Part shown: positions 9,847 to 18,081 of the stretch, piece after piece
How the letters are laid out: each line of letters begins with the position of its first letter
Numbering within the stretch: the stretch's first letter is position 1
Assembly (NCBI GenBank): GCA_965242915.1
Contig: CBDETN010000027.1
Coordinates: 310,001-374,000, forward strand
Reading direction: 5' to 3'
Length of the DNA stretch: 64,000 nucleotides
Origin: CAJXII01 sp965242915
Lineage (GTDB): Bacteria > Campylobacterota > Campylobacteria > Campylobacterales > Arcobacteraceae
Made by a program: the position numbers and the translations under genes
The notes under the pieces: model-generated
What the model was told of the DNA's origin: nothing
Databases searched by the model: none
Seen by the model: the letters and a program-made list of their open reading frames with translations, nothing else

Positions 9847-10875
9847 ATGAAAGATATAATACAAAATGACAATCTTTTTGGTGATTTAAAAACCTTAATC
9901 GAACAGACCAAAAGAGATGTAGCTATTCAAGTTAATAGTACACTAACTTTATTGTACTGGAATATTGGTAAAAAAATTAATGACAATACACTTCAAAATA
10001 AAAGAGCTGATTATGGAAAAGAGATTGTCCATTCACTGAGTGGACAATTAACAAAAGAGTATGGGAAAGGATATTCAAAAAGAAATTTATTGAATATGAT
10101 TAAATTTAATAGACTTTTTTTTAATATTCAAATTGTGCAGTCACTGATTGCACAATTGAGTTGGACACATATTCAAACTATTATTGCTATAGATGATGAC
10201 TTAAAAAGAGAATTTTATATTCAAATGATAAAGCTTGATAATTGGAGTACAAGAACTTTAAAAGATAGAATAGATTCACAGCTTTATGAAAGAACAGCAC
10301 TATCAAAAAAACCAGATGAAACTATACAGTATGAATTGGAACAGTTAAAAAATGGAGATATAACACCAAATATAGTTTTAAAAGATCCATATATTTTAGA
10401 TTTTTTAGAACTTAATGATAGATATTTAGAAAAAGATTTAGAAGATGCTATTTTAAGGGAAATGGAGCAATTTATCTTAGAACTTGGAGTTGGCTTTAGT
10501 TTTATAGCTCGTCAAAAAGTGATACAAATAGATAATGAAGATTTTAAAATAGACTTGCTTTTTTATAATCGTAAATTAAAAAGATTAATTGCTATAGAAC
10601 TTAAACTTGGAAAATTTAAAGCTTCACATAAAGGACAAATGGAACTATATCTTAAATGGTTGGAAAAATATGAAAAAGAAGATGGAGAAAATTCTCCAAT
10701 AGGTATAATACTTTGTGCTGATAAAAAAAGTGAACAGATAGAGCTTTTGGAACTTGATAAAAGCAATATCCATGTAGCTCAATATCTTACTGTATTACCT
10801 GCAAAAGAAAAACTTGAAGCAAAACTTCATCAAGCAATTATAAATGCAAAAGAGAAATACAATGTTAAAGATTAA
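9847..10875 (+). CDS. DUF1016/YhcG-like PD-(D/E)XK nuclease
   Basis: A 342-aa member of the DUF1016 family. It has the helical N-terminal domain (TLLYWNIGKKI, YGKGYSKRNLLNMIKF, LSWTHIQTII) and a C-terminal PD-(D/E)XK nuclease fold. The likely catalytic residues are D236 in IDLLFYN and E251/K253 in ELKLG. The family is common in defence islands and often accompanies restriction-modification genes. Here it is wedged between mod and res and is translationally coupled to both, with 1 bp to mod and a 14-bp overlap with res. This suggests that it works with, or has been recruited into, the type III system. Confidence 0.9.
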   Translation: MKDIIQNDNLFGDLKTLIEQTKRDVAIQVNSTLTLLYWNIGKKINDNTLQNKRADYGKEIVHSLSGQLTKEYGKGYSKRNLLNMIKFNRLFFNIQIVQSLIAQLSWTHIQTIIAIDDDLKREFYIQMIKLDNWSTRTLKDRIDSQLYERTALSKKPDETIQYELEQLKNGDITPNIVLKDPYILDFLELNDRYLEKDLEDAILREMEQFILELGVGFSFIARQKVIQIDNEDFKIDLLFYNRKLKRLIAIELKLGKFKASHKGQMELYLKWLEKYEKEDGENSPIGIILCADKKSEQIELLELDKSNIHVAQYLTVLPAKEKLEAKLHQAIINAKEKYNVKD

Positions 10876-13798
10876 GTTTGATAGACTTGATTATCAAGAA
10901 AAAGCTGTAAATAGTATAAGTGAAGTATTTAAAAATATCAATTTTATAACAAATGAAAATAGAAAGAGCAACCCATCTTTTGAACTTTCATCAAATAGAA
11001 CTCAATTAGCTAACAACATAGAAGATATAAGAGAATCAAACAAAGTAGATATAGGAGATGTTTCTATAAAAGATGAGTTGGTTATAGATACACTTATGGA
11101 AACTGGAACTGGTAAAACATTTACATTTTTAGAATCTATTTATAAACTAAATTGTGATTATGGATTGTCAAAATTTATCATATTAGTTCCATCAAATCCT
11201 ATACGGCAAGGTACAATTAAAAATATTAAAATTACTAAAGAATTCTTTGTAAAAGAGTATGGTAAAAACATATCTGCTTTTAACTATAGTGAAAAAACAG
11301 TACAAAACTATATAAATGCAAGTGATATGAATATATCCGTACTTGTATCTACTTATCAGTCTTTTAATAGTGCATCAAATAAGATAAATAAAAAAGGTGT
11401 AGAGCAAAGCTTGATAGGTCGTGCAAAAAGCTATATGGAAGCTATAGCATATCTAAAGCCTGTGATTATCATAGATGAGCCACATAGATTTGAGGGTAAG
11501 CAAACAGCTAAATATCTAAAAGAATTTAATCCACTTTTTACACTTAGATTTGGAGCAACTTATAAAAACGATGAGTATAAAAATCTTATTTATACTCTTG
11601 ATAGTGTAGATGCTTTTTCTCAAGGTTTAGTAAAAGCTATTACAGTTGATACAGTAGGAAATGAAAATGTTGATAATCATACAATATCTTATAAAAGTGT
11701 AAGTGGTAGAGTTCAAAAAGATTATATAGCGACAATAGAATACAAAGATATAAACTCTAAGTCTAAAAAAGTAGAGCTAAAAAAAGGTGATAATCTTGGT
11801 ATTGAATCAGATATTGAGTATCTAAATGGTTATATTGTAGATAAGATTACAAAAAGTGAAGTGTTGTTTTTAAATGGTATATCTTTACCATTGGGAGAAA
11901 GTGAAAGCTATGGTGTACTTTTGGATGCTATGCAACAAGAGATTGTAAATACAGCTATAGTAAATCACTTTGAAAGAGAAGAAGAACTTTTTAAGATGGA
12001 TATAAAATCACTTTGTCTATTTTTTATAGATAGAGTTGATAAATATCTTCTTGATGATGGAAGTGGTGGAGAGTTAGCAAAGCTTTTTGAAAAACTATAT
12101 TTAAAAAATTTAAATGATGTACTTAAAAGAGAAAATTTAGATGAAGAGTATAGAAAATATTTATTAAAAACAAAAGACAATTTAAAAGAGCTACATAGCG
12201 GTTACTTTGCAAAATCTAAAAGTATAAAAGATGAAGAGGAAGCTATAGATCTTATATTAAATAAAAAAGAGGAGCTATTGTCTTTTGATAGTAATTTACG
12301 ATTTATTTTCTCTCAATGGGCTTTACAAGAGGGGTGGGATAATCCAAATGTAATGACACTTTGTAAATTAGCACCAAGTAACTCTAAAATATCAAAACTT
12401 CAACAAATAGGAAGAGGACTACGACTTGCAGTAAATCAAGATGGACAAAGAATTACAAAAGAGCATAATGATTTTGATTTTATAAATGAACTATTTGTTG
12501 TAGTTCCATCAACTGAAAGTAACTTTGTAAGTTCTATACAAAATGAGATAAGTGAACATAGCGTAAGACAAGTTTCAAAAGTATTTACTACTGAAATAAT
12601 GGTAGAAAATCAAATATCTACAAATGCTTTTACAGCTGTTAAGTTATTAACTAAATTACAAGAGTTAAATTTTATATTAATAGATGAGGAGGGTATGAGC
12701 GAGATTATTATCTCAAAAGAAGAATATAGCCTAAAATCAAAAGAGTTAGAAAATCTTGCTATTAAAGGGTGTGATTGTCAAAAACTAAAAGAGTATTTTG
12801 ATAGCTTCTTTAAAACAACAAGTAGAATTAAATCAAAAGATAGAAGTGGTGCAAAAGATAAAGGTAAAATCAAAATAGATAAAGATAAATTTAAAAAGTT
12901 TAAAAATCTATGGGATACTTTAAATTATGATGCAGTTGTAAAATATGATATTAATAGTGCCGTATTGATTAAAAAGTCAGTAGAAAAAATAAATTCTAAT
13001 TTTATGATAAGTGGTCAAGATATAATTATAAAAAGAGATAGTCATGTAGAAGATACAGATAAACATGATAGTTTACAAGATACAGTAACAGTAAAAACTC
13101 ATAGTATATTTACTATTTATGAATTTATCAAAACACTTAGTAACAATACAAAATTAAGTATTCAAACTATTGCAACTGTATTAAAAGAGATAGAAAAAGA
13201 TAAATTTGAACAAATTGCTAAAAATGAAAACATGGCATTAAAAATAATAGAAAATGAACTTGTAAGTGCAATATACGATACTATTATAAATAAAATATCT
13301 TATGATATTAAAACAGTAAAAATTAAAAATACATCATTAACTAAAGATGGTATAGTAAAAGATTTTATAAGTGTTGGAAGCCTAGGAAGAGATAGATATA
13401 ATATAACTAAAAAGAGTATTCAAGAAAAAATTATCTATGATGAGAAATTTATGGAAATTGATAGTGCAATAGAAGGACTAACAATTGATGAATCAACTCA
13501 TAAAAAAATAACTGTATTTGCAAAGTTACCTAAAGTAAATATTCCTACAGCTCATGGTAGAAGTTACAATCCAGATTTTGGTTATGTAGTTGAACAAGAT
13601 AATAAAAAAGAGTTATATTTTATAGTTGAAACTAAAGGGTATGATGATTTTAATGATATTAGCACAAAAGAAAAACTACAAATAGAGAGTGCAAAAGCAT
13701 TTTTTAAAGAGTTAAAAAACAAAAGTGTAAATGTCGAGTATAAGACTAAGCTAAATAGTCCTGAATTATCTGCAATGATAAGTGATATTTTAAAATAA
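10862..13798 (+). CDS. res: Type III restriction endonuclease subunit (Res)
   Basis: This is the SF2 helicase/translocase and nuclease subunit of the type III system and partners with Mod. Visible motifs are Walker A ETGTGKTFTF (K85), motif II DEPH (D205), a motif VI region QQIGRGLRLAV, and a C-terminal PD-(D/E)XK nuclease with NPDFGY (D905) and VETKGY (E923, K925). With the ATG at 10862 the protein is 978 aa, a normal length. An in-frame ATG 18 bp upstream would overlap yhcG further. Both ends overlap neighbours: 14 bp with the DUF1016 gene and 1 bp (TAATG) with the small membrane protein gene. Confidence 0.95.
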   Translation: MLKIKFDRLDYQEKAVNSISEVFKNINFITNENRKSNPSFELSSNRTQLANNIEDIRESNKVDIGDVSIKDELVIDTLMETGTGKTFTFLESIYKLNCDYGLSKFIILVPSNPIRQGTIKNIKITKEFFVKEYGKNISAFNYSEKTVQNYINASDMNISVLVSTYQSFNSASNKINKKGVEQSLIGRAKSYMEAIAYLKPVIIIDEPHRFEGKQTAKYLKEFNPLFTLRFGATYKNDEYKNLIYTLDSVDAFSQGLVKAITVDTVGNENVDNHTISYKSVSGRVQKDYIATIEYKDINSKSKKVELKKGDNLGIESDIEYLNGYIVDKITKSEVLFLNGISLPLGESESYGVLLDAMQQEIVNTAIVNHFEREEELFKMDIKSLCLFFIDRVDKYLLDDGSGGELAKLFEKLYLKNLNDVLKRENLDEEYRKYLLKTKDNLKELHSGYFAKSKSIKDEEEAIDLILNKKEELLSFDSNLRFIFSQWALQEGWDNPNVMTLCKLAPSNSKISKLQQIGRGLRLAVNQDGQRITKEHNDFDFINELFVVVPSTESNFVSSIQNEISEHSVRQVSKVFTTEIMVENQISTNAFTAVKLLTKLQELNFILIDEEGMSEIIISKEEYSLKSKELENLAIKGCDCQKLKEYFDSFFKTTSRIKSKDRSGAKDKGKIKIDKDKFKKFKNLWDTLNYDAVVKYDINSAVLIKKSVEKINSNFMISGQDIIIKRDSHVEDTDKHDSLQDTVTVKTHSIFTIYEFIKTLSNNTKLSIQTIATVLKEIEKDKFEQIAKNENMALKIIENELVSAIYDTIINKISYDIKTVKIKNTSLTKDGIVKDFISVGSLGRDRYNITKKSIQEKIIYDEKFMEIDSAIEGLTIDESTHKKITVFAKLPKVNIPTAHGRSYNPDFGYVVEQDNKKELYFIVETKGYDDFNDISTKEKLQIESAKAFFKELKNKSVNVEYKTKLNSPELSAMISDILK

Positions 13799-14031
13799 TG
13801 CGTAATAAGATACAAGTTGTTTTTTTTGCTCTTCCAACTTTAGCTTTTTTAGGATTATTTGCTTTTGGGAATATAAGCTCAATTCATAAAACATCTTCAT
13901 TTATATTTTATCTAAGTTTGATACTAACAATTGCTACGATAGCAAGTGTTTCATATATTGGTGTTTATTTGGTTTATGTTGTAGTACCTATTTTATTTGT
14001 TTCTGGCTTTGTAATGTTTATATCAAAATAA
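13798..14031 (+). CDS. Small membrane protein at the end of the R-M operon
   Basis: A 77-aa, very hydrophobic protein with about three membrane segments (residues about 5-25, 33-52 and 55-75). Its ATG overlaps the res stop codon in a TAATG junction, so it is translationally coupled and belongs to the operon. No family is recognised. It might be an effector-like or accessory membrane protein of the defence block, but nothing in the sequence shows this. Confidence 0.6.
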   Translation: MRNKIQVVFFALPTLAFLGLFAFGNISSIHKTSSFIFYLSLILTIATIASVSYIGVYLVYVVVPILFVSGFVMFISK

Positions 14032-14049
14032 TATATAGTAAAAATAAAT

Positions 14050-14078
14050 TATAAAATTTTGTGACGCAAACTGTGACA
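14050..14078 (+). promoter_or_regulatory. Second copy of the TGTGAC-N6-TGTGAC promoter/operator
   Basis: A TATAAA-like -10 at 14050-14055 is followed by the 22-bp element 14057-14078, which differs at one base from 3995-4016. Both copies place two direct TGTGAC half-sites right after the -10. It would drive a transcript into the non-coding region that follows. Confidence 0.45.
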
Positions 14079-14336
14079 ACATCTAAATATCCTATATACA
14101 GTTATAACAGATAAAACAATTTTATGCATAGAATATATAAAATAGATTGGAGTTTAAAAGTGCTGTATGTTTAACAATAGAAATATCAAATTTCATTTAA
14201 ATTGTTACAACTTGTAACCTTTAAGTTTACTAATAACCTTTTACAAAAATTACCCAAAATTTTTGCTTCATTTTGTATCTTTCCTTTTGTCTAATTTTTT
14301 TATCTGTTATAAACTTCAAATACAAGGAAAGAATAG

Positions 14337-14399
14337 ATGGAAAATACATTGAAATTGATGGAGTTATTTACAACAATTGTAGAACAAAATAAAACCTGA
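14337..14399 (+). CDS. Possible 20-codon small ORF
   Basis: ATG at 14337 follows a good ribosome binding site (AAGGAAAG) and encodes 20 residues, MENTLKLMELFTTIVEQNKT, stopping inside the left arm of the 36-bp palindrome. It could be a leader peptide before an attenuator-like structure, or the beginning of a gene whose body was deleted. It is not recognisable as a known peptide. Confidence 0.25.
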   Translation: MENTLKLMELFTTIVEQNKT

Positions 14400-14431
14400 T
14401 GTTACGATAATTTAAATTATCGTAACATCAG
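14396..14431. repeat. 36-bp perfect palindrome
   Basis: The half ctgatgttacgataattt is followed without a loop by its exact reverse complement. In RNA this would form a strong hairpin, but only a short mixed AT stretch follows it rather than a clean T-run. It may be a bidirectional terminator, a regulator binding site or the scar of an inverted repeat. Confidence 0.7.
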
Positions 14432-14656
14432 TTATTAATTATAGTTGACTTTTTAAACCCATATAATACCTATGTTTACTTAAGTTTTTAGACCCCTATT
14501 TTTTATATTAAGTCGTATATGCTAAATATACAAGAAATACTAAAAAAATAAGAGGAACTTTCCTTTTAGAAAACTAGAACAATCTTGGTTCAGTTTTGGA
14601 ACAATTTAAAATACGATAGTAATAAGAACCCTTATAATCAGGGATTTAAGGAAAAT

Positions 14657-14678
14657 ATTACAAAATAACATACTTTTA
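14657..14678 (+). promoter_or_regulatory. 22-bp element shared with 24741-24762, ahead of a TATACT -10
   Basis: The element begins attacaaaat and ends acatactttta, and is repeated with one mismatch at 24741-24762. Here it lies 16 bases before a possible -10 (TATACT, 14695-14700) and 55 bases before the ORF6N start, where a -35 element or activator/repressor site would be. Confidence 0.4.
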
Positions 14679-14733
14679 ACCAAATCAAAATTTTTATACT
14701 AAGATACTCTTAAAATTAGGGGGAGTATCTAAA

Positions 14734-15018
14734 ATGGAACTAATAATAAATAATAATATAGAGGGCAAGATATATCAAATAAGGAATCAAAATGTAATGC
14801 TAGATAGTGATTTAGCGAAGTTATATCAGGTAGAAACCAGCTATCTAAATAGACAAGTCAAAAGAAACTTTGAGAGATTTAATGAAAGTGATTTTATGTT
14901 TCAGTTATCAAAAGAAGAATTGGAAAACTTGAAGTGCCAAAATGGCATATCAAGTTGGGGTGGTGTTAGAAAATTATTGTTTTTCGACCAGTTAAATAAT
15001 ATATCTATTATTCTTTAG
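14734..15018 (+). pseudogene. ORF6N-domain protein, C-terminally truncated
   Basis: The 94-aa frame matches the start of ORF6N-domain proteins, DNA-binding proteins common in phages and islands. The core reads IRNQNVMLDSDLAKLYQVET, then QVKRNFERFNESDFMFQLSKEE, then GGVRKLLFF where family members have GGRRYLPYAFTEQG. At that point the sequence runs into unrelated residues (DQLNNISIIL) and stops, so the expected C-terminal half is missing. A strong ribosome binding site (GGGGGAG) precedes the ATG. It lies directly before the core gene at 15053, marking the end of the accessory region. Confidence 0.7.
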
Positions 15019-15052
15019 ATATAATTCAATTTATAAAATAAATAGGAAGTAT

Positions 15053-16768
15053 ATGCAGTTTTTATATCCAAATGTATTGTTTTTATTAGTTCTTCTTGGA
15101 GTGTTAATATTCTTATTATCTGTCAGCAAAGATAATATGGAAAGATTTTTTACATCTGATATTTTAAATAAATTACTTGTTCAAAATAAATCTATGGGAA
15201 AATCAACTCGTAATATTTTATTTTTTATGACACTTATTTTGTTTGTAATAGCCCTTGCTCGACCTGTTATGAATATGAAAGAGCAAGAGATGAAGCAAAG
15301 GTTAATTCCCATTGTAATCGCTCTTGATGTATCAAAATCTATGAAGGCAGCCGATATATATCCTTCACGATTAGCTCTTGCTAAGAAAAAGCTAAAACAA
15401 ATAATAAAGCTTTCAAAAAACACAACTATAGGTATCGTTTTATTTGCACAAAACTCTTATATAGTATCCCCTGTTACTGAAGATTTTACATCATTAAATT
15501 ATATTGTTGATAACCTTGATACAACTCTCAATTTTGCAAACGGTTCAAATGTATATGCGGTACTTGAAGCTACCTCACAAATGTTACAAGAGTATAAAGT
15601 TAAAAATTTAATCATTTTAAGTGATGGTGGAAATGATGATTTATATAGTGATGAATTAGAATTCGCAAAAGAAAATAAAATAACAATTTATACAATTGGA
15701 TTAGCTACAAGGCAAGGTTCCCCAATACCTGTAGAGAATGGTTATTTGACAGATGCAAATGGCAAAATTGTAACTGTAGCTTTAAATGAAAGTATTAAAA
15801 ATCTCAGCTTAAACAGTGGTGGTGGATATATTGATTTTAGTTTATCACATGATGATAGTGAAGCTATTGTAACTCAAATTCAAAAACAGTCAAAAAAAGA
15901 GGAGTTAACATCAAAGAAGATAAAAACATATACTGAACTTTTCTATTATCCTTTGGCTTTGGGAATATTAAGTTTATTGATCGCATTTAGTTCATTGCCA
16001 AGAGGAAAGGTTGCTGTTTTTGTTATTTTAACTTTTATTTATCCGCAAGATAATTTAGCTGGGATGTTGGATTTTAAGAATTTAGAAAAAGCAAAAGAAG
16101 AGTATCAAAATAAAAACTATAAAGAAGCAATCTCAAATTATGAAAAAGTAAAAGTTACAAATGAGAGTAATTATAATCTTGCCAATTCGTATTATAAAAA
16201 TGGCGAATATAAAAAAGCTATTCAAAGTTATGATAAAATTATAACCAGTGATAAAAATTTAGAATATAAAAAGTTACATAATTTGGGTAATAGTTATGTG
16301 AAAGAAAAAAATTTAGAAAAAGCAAAAGAATTTTATGAGAAAGCTTTAAAATTAAAAGATGATGGGCAAACCAAAGAAAATTTGGAAGCTGTAAAAAAAG
16401 CTATGAAGAAAAAAGAAAATAAAGACAAGAAGAATAAAAAAGATAAAGATGATAAAAAAGGCGATAAAAAGAACGGAAAGAAAAAAGAAGACAATGATAA
16501 AAAGAAACAGCAAAAAGAGAAAAAAGAAGAAGATAAGAAGAAAAAAAGTCAAGACAACAAAAATGAGAAAAATAAAAGCAAAAAAGATACTAAAAAAGAG
16601 GGAAAAGAGCAAAGTGAAGTGAAACAATCTAAACCATCACAGAAAGATATTTCAGATATGGAAGAGAAAAAATGGATGCAGTCACTTCAAAATAAAAAAA
16701 CTCCAATACTGCTTCAAAAAGTTAAATCAAGAATCCCTACAAGTGCCAATATTGAGCAACCTTGGTAA
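15053..16768 (+). CDS. vWA-TPR membrane protein of the Bat (aerotolerance) type
   Basis: This looks like a fusion of BatB and BatC, proteins encoded with MoxR ATPases in many bacteria. Membrane segments are at residues about 5-23 and 53-70. A von Willebrand A domain follows with a MIDAS motif DVSKS (D92). A third and fourth hydrophobic stretch lie near residues 300-335, then TPR repeats (residues about 345-445, such as YKEAISNYEKV and YKKAIQSYDKI). An extremely Lys/Glu/Asp-rich tail (about 450-535) ends the protein. Start at 15053 is supported by AGGAAG. The moxR and batA partners usually found upstream are absent, replaced by accessory DNA. The gene overlaps the extended frame of queD, so it is probably co-transcribed with queD-queE-fabG. 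Confidence 0.85.
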   Translation: MQFLYPNVLFLLVLLGVLIFLLSVSKDNMERFFTSDILNKLLVQNKSMGKSTRNILFFMTLILFVIALARPVMNMKEQEMKQRLIPIVIALDVSKSMKAADIYPSRLALAKKKLKQIIKLSKNTTIGIVLFAQNSYIVSPVTEDFTSLNYIVDNLDTTLNFANGSNVYAVLEATSQMLQEYKVKNLIILSDGGNDDLYSDELEFAKENKITIYTIGLATRQGSPIPVENGYLTDANGKIVTVALNESIKNLSLNSGGGYIDFSLSHDDSEAIVTQIQKQSKKEELTSKKIKTYTELFYYPLALGILSLLIAFSSLPRGKVAVFVILTFIYPQDNLAGMLDFKNLEKAKEEYQNKNYKEAISNYEKVKVTNESNYNLANSYYKNGEYKKAIQSYDKIITSDKNLEYKKLHNLGNSYVKEKNLEKAKEFYEKALKLKDDGQTKENLEAVKKAMKKKENKDKKNKKDKDDKKGDKKNGKKKEDNDKKKQQKEKKEEDKKKKSQDNKNEKNKSKKDTKKEGKEQSEVKQSKPSQKDISDMEEKKWMQSLQNKKTPILLQKVKSRIPTSANIEQPW

Positions 16769-16799
16769 ATTTAACCACCTTTATAGTACACTTCGCTTT

Positions 16800-17342
16800 A
16801 TGAAATGGCAAATATCAAAACAATTCGATTTCTGTTACGGACATCGTGTATGGTCACAAGAGTTAAATAAAGAGTATGCAGTGGATGATTGTCTAATGTG
16901 CAGGCATCTTCATGGACATCAAGGTAAGATTTTAGTACATTTGGAGAGTGAAAAACTTGAAAATGGAATGGTTACAGATTTTAAACATCTAAATTGGTTT
17001 AAAAAGTTTTTGGATGATGTGGTTGATCATAAATTTATTATCGATATAAATGACCCGCTTTTTGAAACTTTATTACCTTTTTATAAAGATAAACAAAATT
17101 TTCATAAAATGCCGCAAAACTATCTGCTACCTGATTTAAATATTATAAAAGATGAACCTTTACATGTTCAAGAGATGTATGAAGGATTTATAATAGTTGA
17201 TTTTGTACCTACAAGTGAAAATTTATCCGCTTGGTTACTTGAAATTGTGAGTGAAAAAATGGCAAAGATAAATGTAAAAGTATCGCATTTAGAATATTTT
17301 GAAACACCTAAAAGCAAAAGCGTGGTGTATGCTGCAGATTAA
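16800..17342 (+). CDS. queD: 6-carboxy-5,6,7,8-tetrahydropterin synthase QueD
   Basis: Converts 7,8-dihydroneopterin triphosphate to 6-carboxytetrahydropterin in the preQ0/queuosine pathway. Zinc-binding histidines are in YGHRV and HLHGHQG, preceded by CLMC which supplies the catalytic Cys. The C-terminal HLEYFETPKSKSVVY contains the pterin-anchoring Glu. The protein is longer (180 aa) than the E. coli enzyme because of an inserted segment around residues 80-125, as in Campylobacterota. I chose the ATG at 16800, matching a usual MKWQISKQFDF start, over the GTG at 16743. The 3' end overlaps queE by 14 bp. Confidence 0.93.
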   Translation: MKWQISKQFDFCYGHRVWSQELNKEYAVDDCLMCRHLHGHQGKILVHLESEKLENGMVTDFKHLNWFKKFLDDVVDHKFIIDINDPLFETLLPFYKDKQNFHKMPQNYLLPDLNIIKDEPLHVQEMYEGFIIVDFVPTSENLSAWLLEIVSEKMAKINVKVSHLEYFETPKSKSVVYAAD

Positions 17343-18081
17343 CGAAATCTTTGGTCCAACTATTCAAGGCGAGGGGAAAAGAATAGGTAATCCGTCTATT
17401 TTTATTCGCTTTGGAAAATGTAATATGTTTTGTGACGGATATGGAGTGGAATATGAAACTCCAAGTGGAATTAAAAAGTACAGTTGTGACAGTTTTTATG
17501 CGGCTGATATTGCTTTTAAAGACAGTTGGCAAAGTTGTGATGAGTTTACACAAATAGTAGATGAGGTAAATAAAATTTTACCTAGTTATAAAACTGATAT
17601 TGTAATCACAGGTGGTGAACCGCTTTTATACTGGGAAGATAAACAGTTTCAGAAATTGCTTAAATATTATATAGACAATGGTTTTCACATTACTATTGAA
17701 ACAAACGGTTCTTTGGATATTAATTTAATACACAATTGGCAAAAAAAGATTTTATTTTCAATGAGTGTAAAACTCAGCAACAGCGGTGAGCCTTTAAAAA
17801 AGCGGTTAAATACAAAAGTTTTAACACATATTATAGAATTTGCAGATGAATCATATTTGAAATTTGTAATAGATAAAGAATTTTTACCAAAAGCAAAAGA
17901 AGAAATCAATATAATATTAAAAGATATTCCACCTTGTGAAGTTTATCTTATGCCGTTAGGTGATACTGCGCAAATCATTGATGAAAATAGTTTGGCAGTG
18001 ATTGAAATGGCAATTGAGTGTGGATATAAATACAGTGATAGATTACATATAAGAGTATGGAATAATAAAAGGGGAGTTTAG
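17329..18081 (+). CDS. queE: 7-carboxy-7-deazaguanine synthase QueE (radical SAM)
   Basis: Radical-SAM enzyme following QueD in preQ0 synthesis. The N-terminus reads EIFGPTIQGEGKRIG and FIRFGKCNMFCDGYG, followed by GGEPLLYW and TIETNGS, all family hallmarks. The usual CxxxCxxC is altered: after CNMFC the third cysteine position is Tyr, and the next Cys lies in KKYSCDSFY about 17 residues on. The ATG at 17329 (250 aa) gives the normal start. An upstream in-frame ATG at 17299 lies well inside queD. It is immediately followed by fabG with no gap (TAG-ATG). Confidence 0.92.
   Translation: MLQINEIFGPTIQGEGKRIGNPSIFIRFGKCNMFCDGYGVEYETPSGIKKYSCDSFYAADIAFKDSWQSCDEFTQIVDEVNKILPSYKTDIVITGGEPLLYWEDKQFQKLLKYYIDNGFHITIETNGSLDINLIHNWQKKILFSMSVKLSNSGEPLKKRLNTKVLTHIIEFADESYLKFVIDKEFLPKAKEEINIILKDIPPCEVYLMPLGDTAQIIDENSLAVIEMAIECGYKYSDRLHIRVWNNKRGV

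Larger units (their letters stand above)
14032..14733. other. 700-bp largely non-coding region with regulatory-looking structures
   Basis: Between the defence block and the ORF6N gene there is no substantial gene. The region holds the second promoter/operator element (14050-14078), a near-palindrome gttacaa-c-ttgtaac near 14203-14217, a possible 20-codon leader ORF (14337-14399), a 36-bp perfect palindrome (14396-14431) and a repeat element shared with 24741 (14657-14678). Transcription from the first promoter towards the palindrome would give an RNA of about 350 nt. Confidence 0.5.

Noticed and set aside
16352..16627. Hydrophobic minus-strand frame in the vWA-TPR gene
   Set aside because: It is only the mirror of the lysine-rich tail (AAA codons read as TTT), not a membrane protein gene.
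16800..18081. queD and queE as part of a 7-deazaguanine DNA-modification island
   Set aside because: They sit in a core operon with the Bat-type gene and fabG and fit ordinary queuosine synthesis. No dpd genes other than the uncertain TGT-like gene are near.
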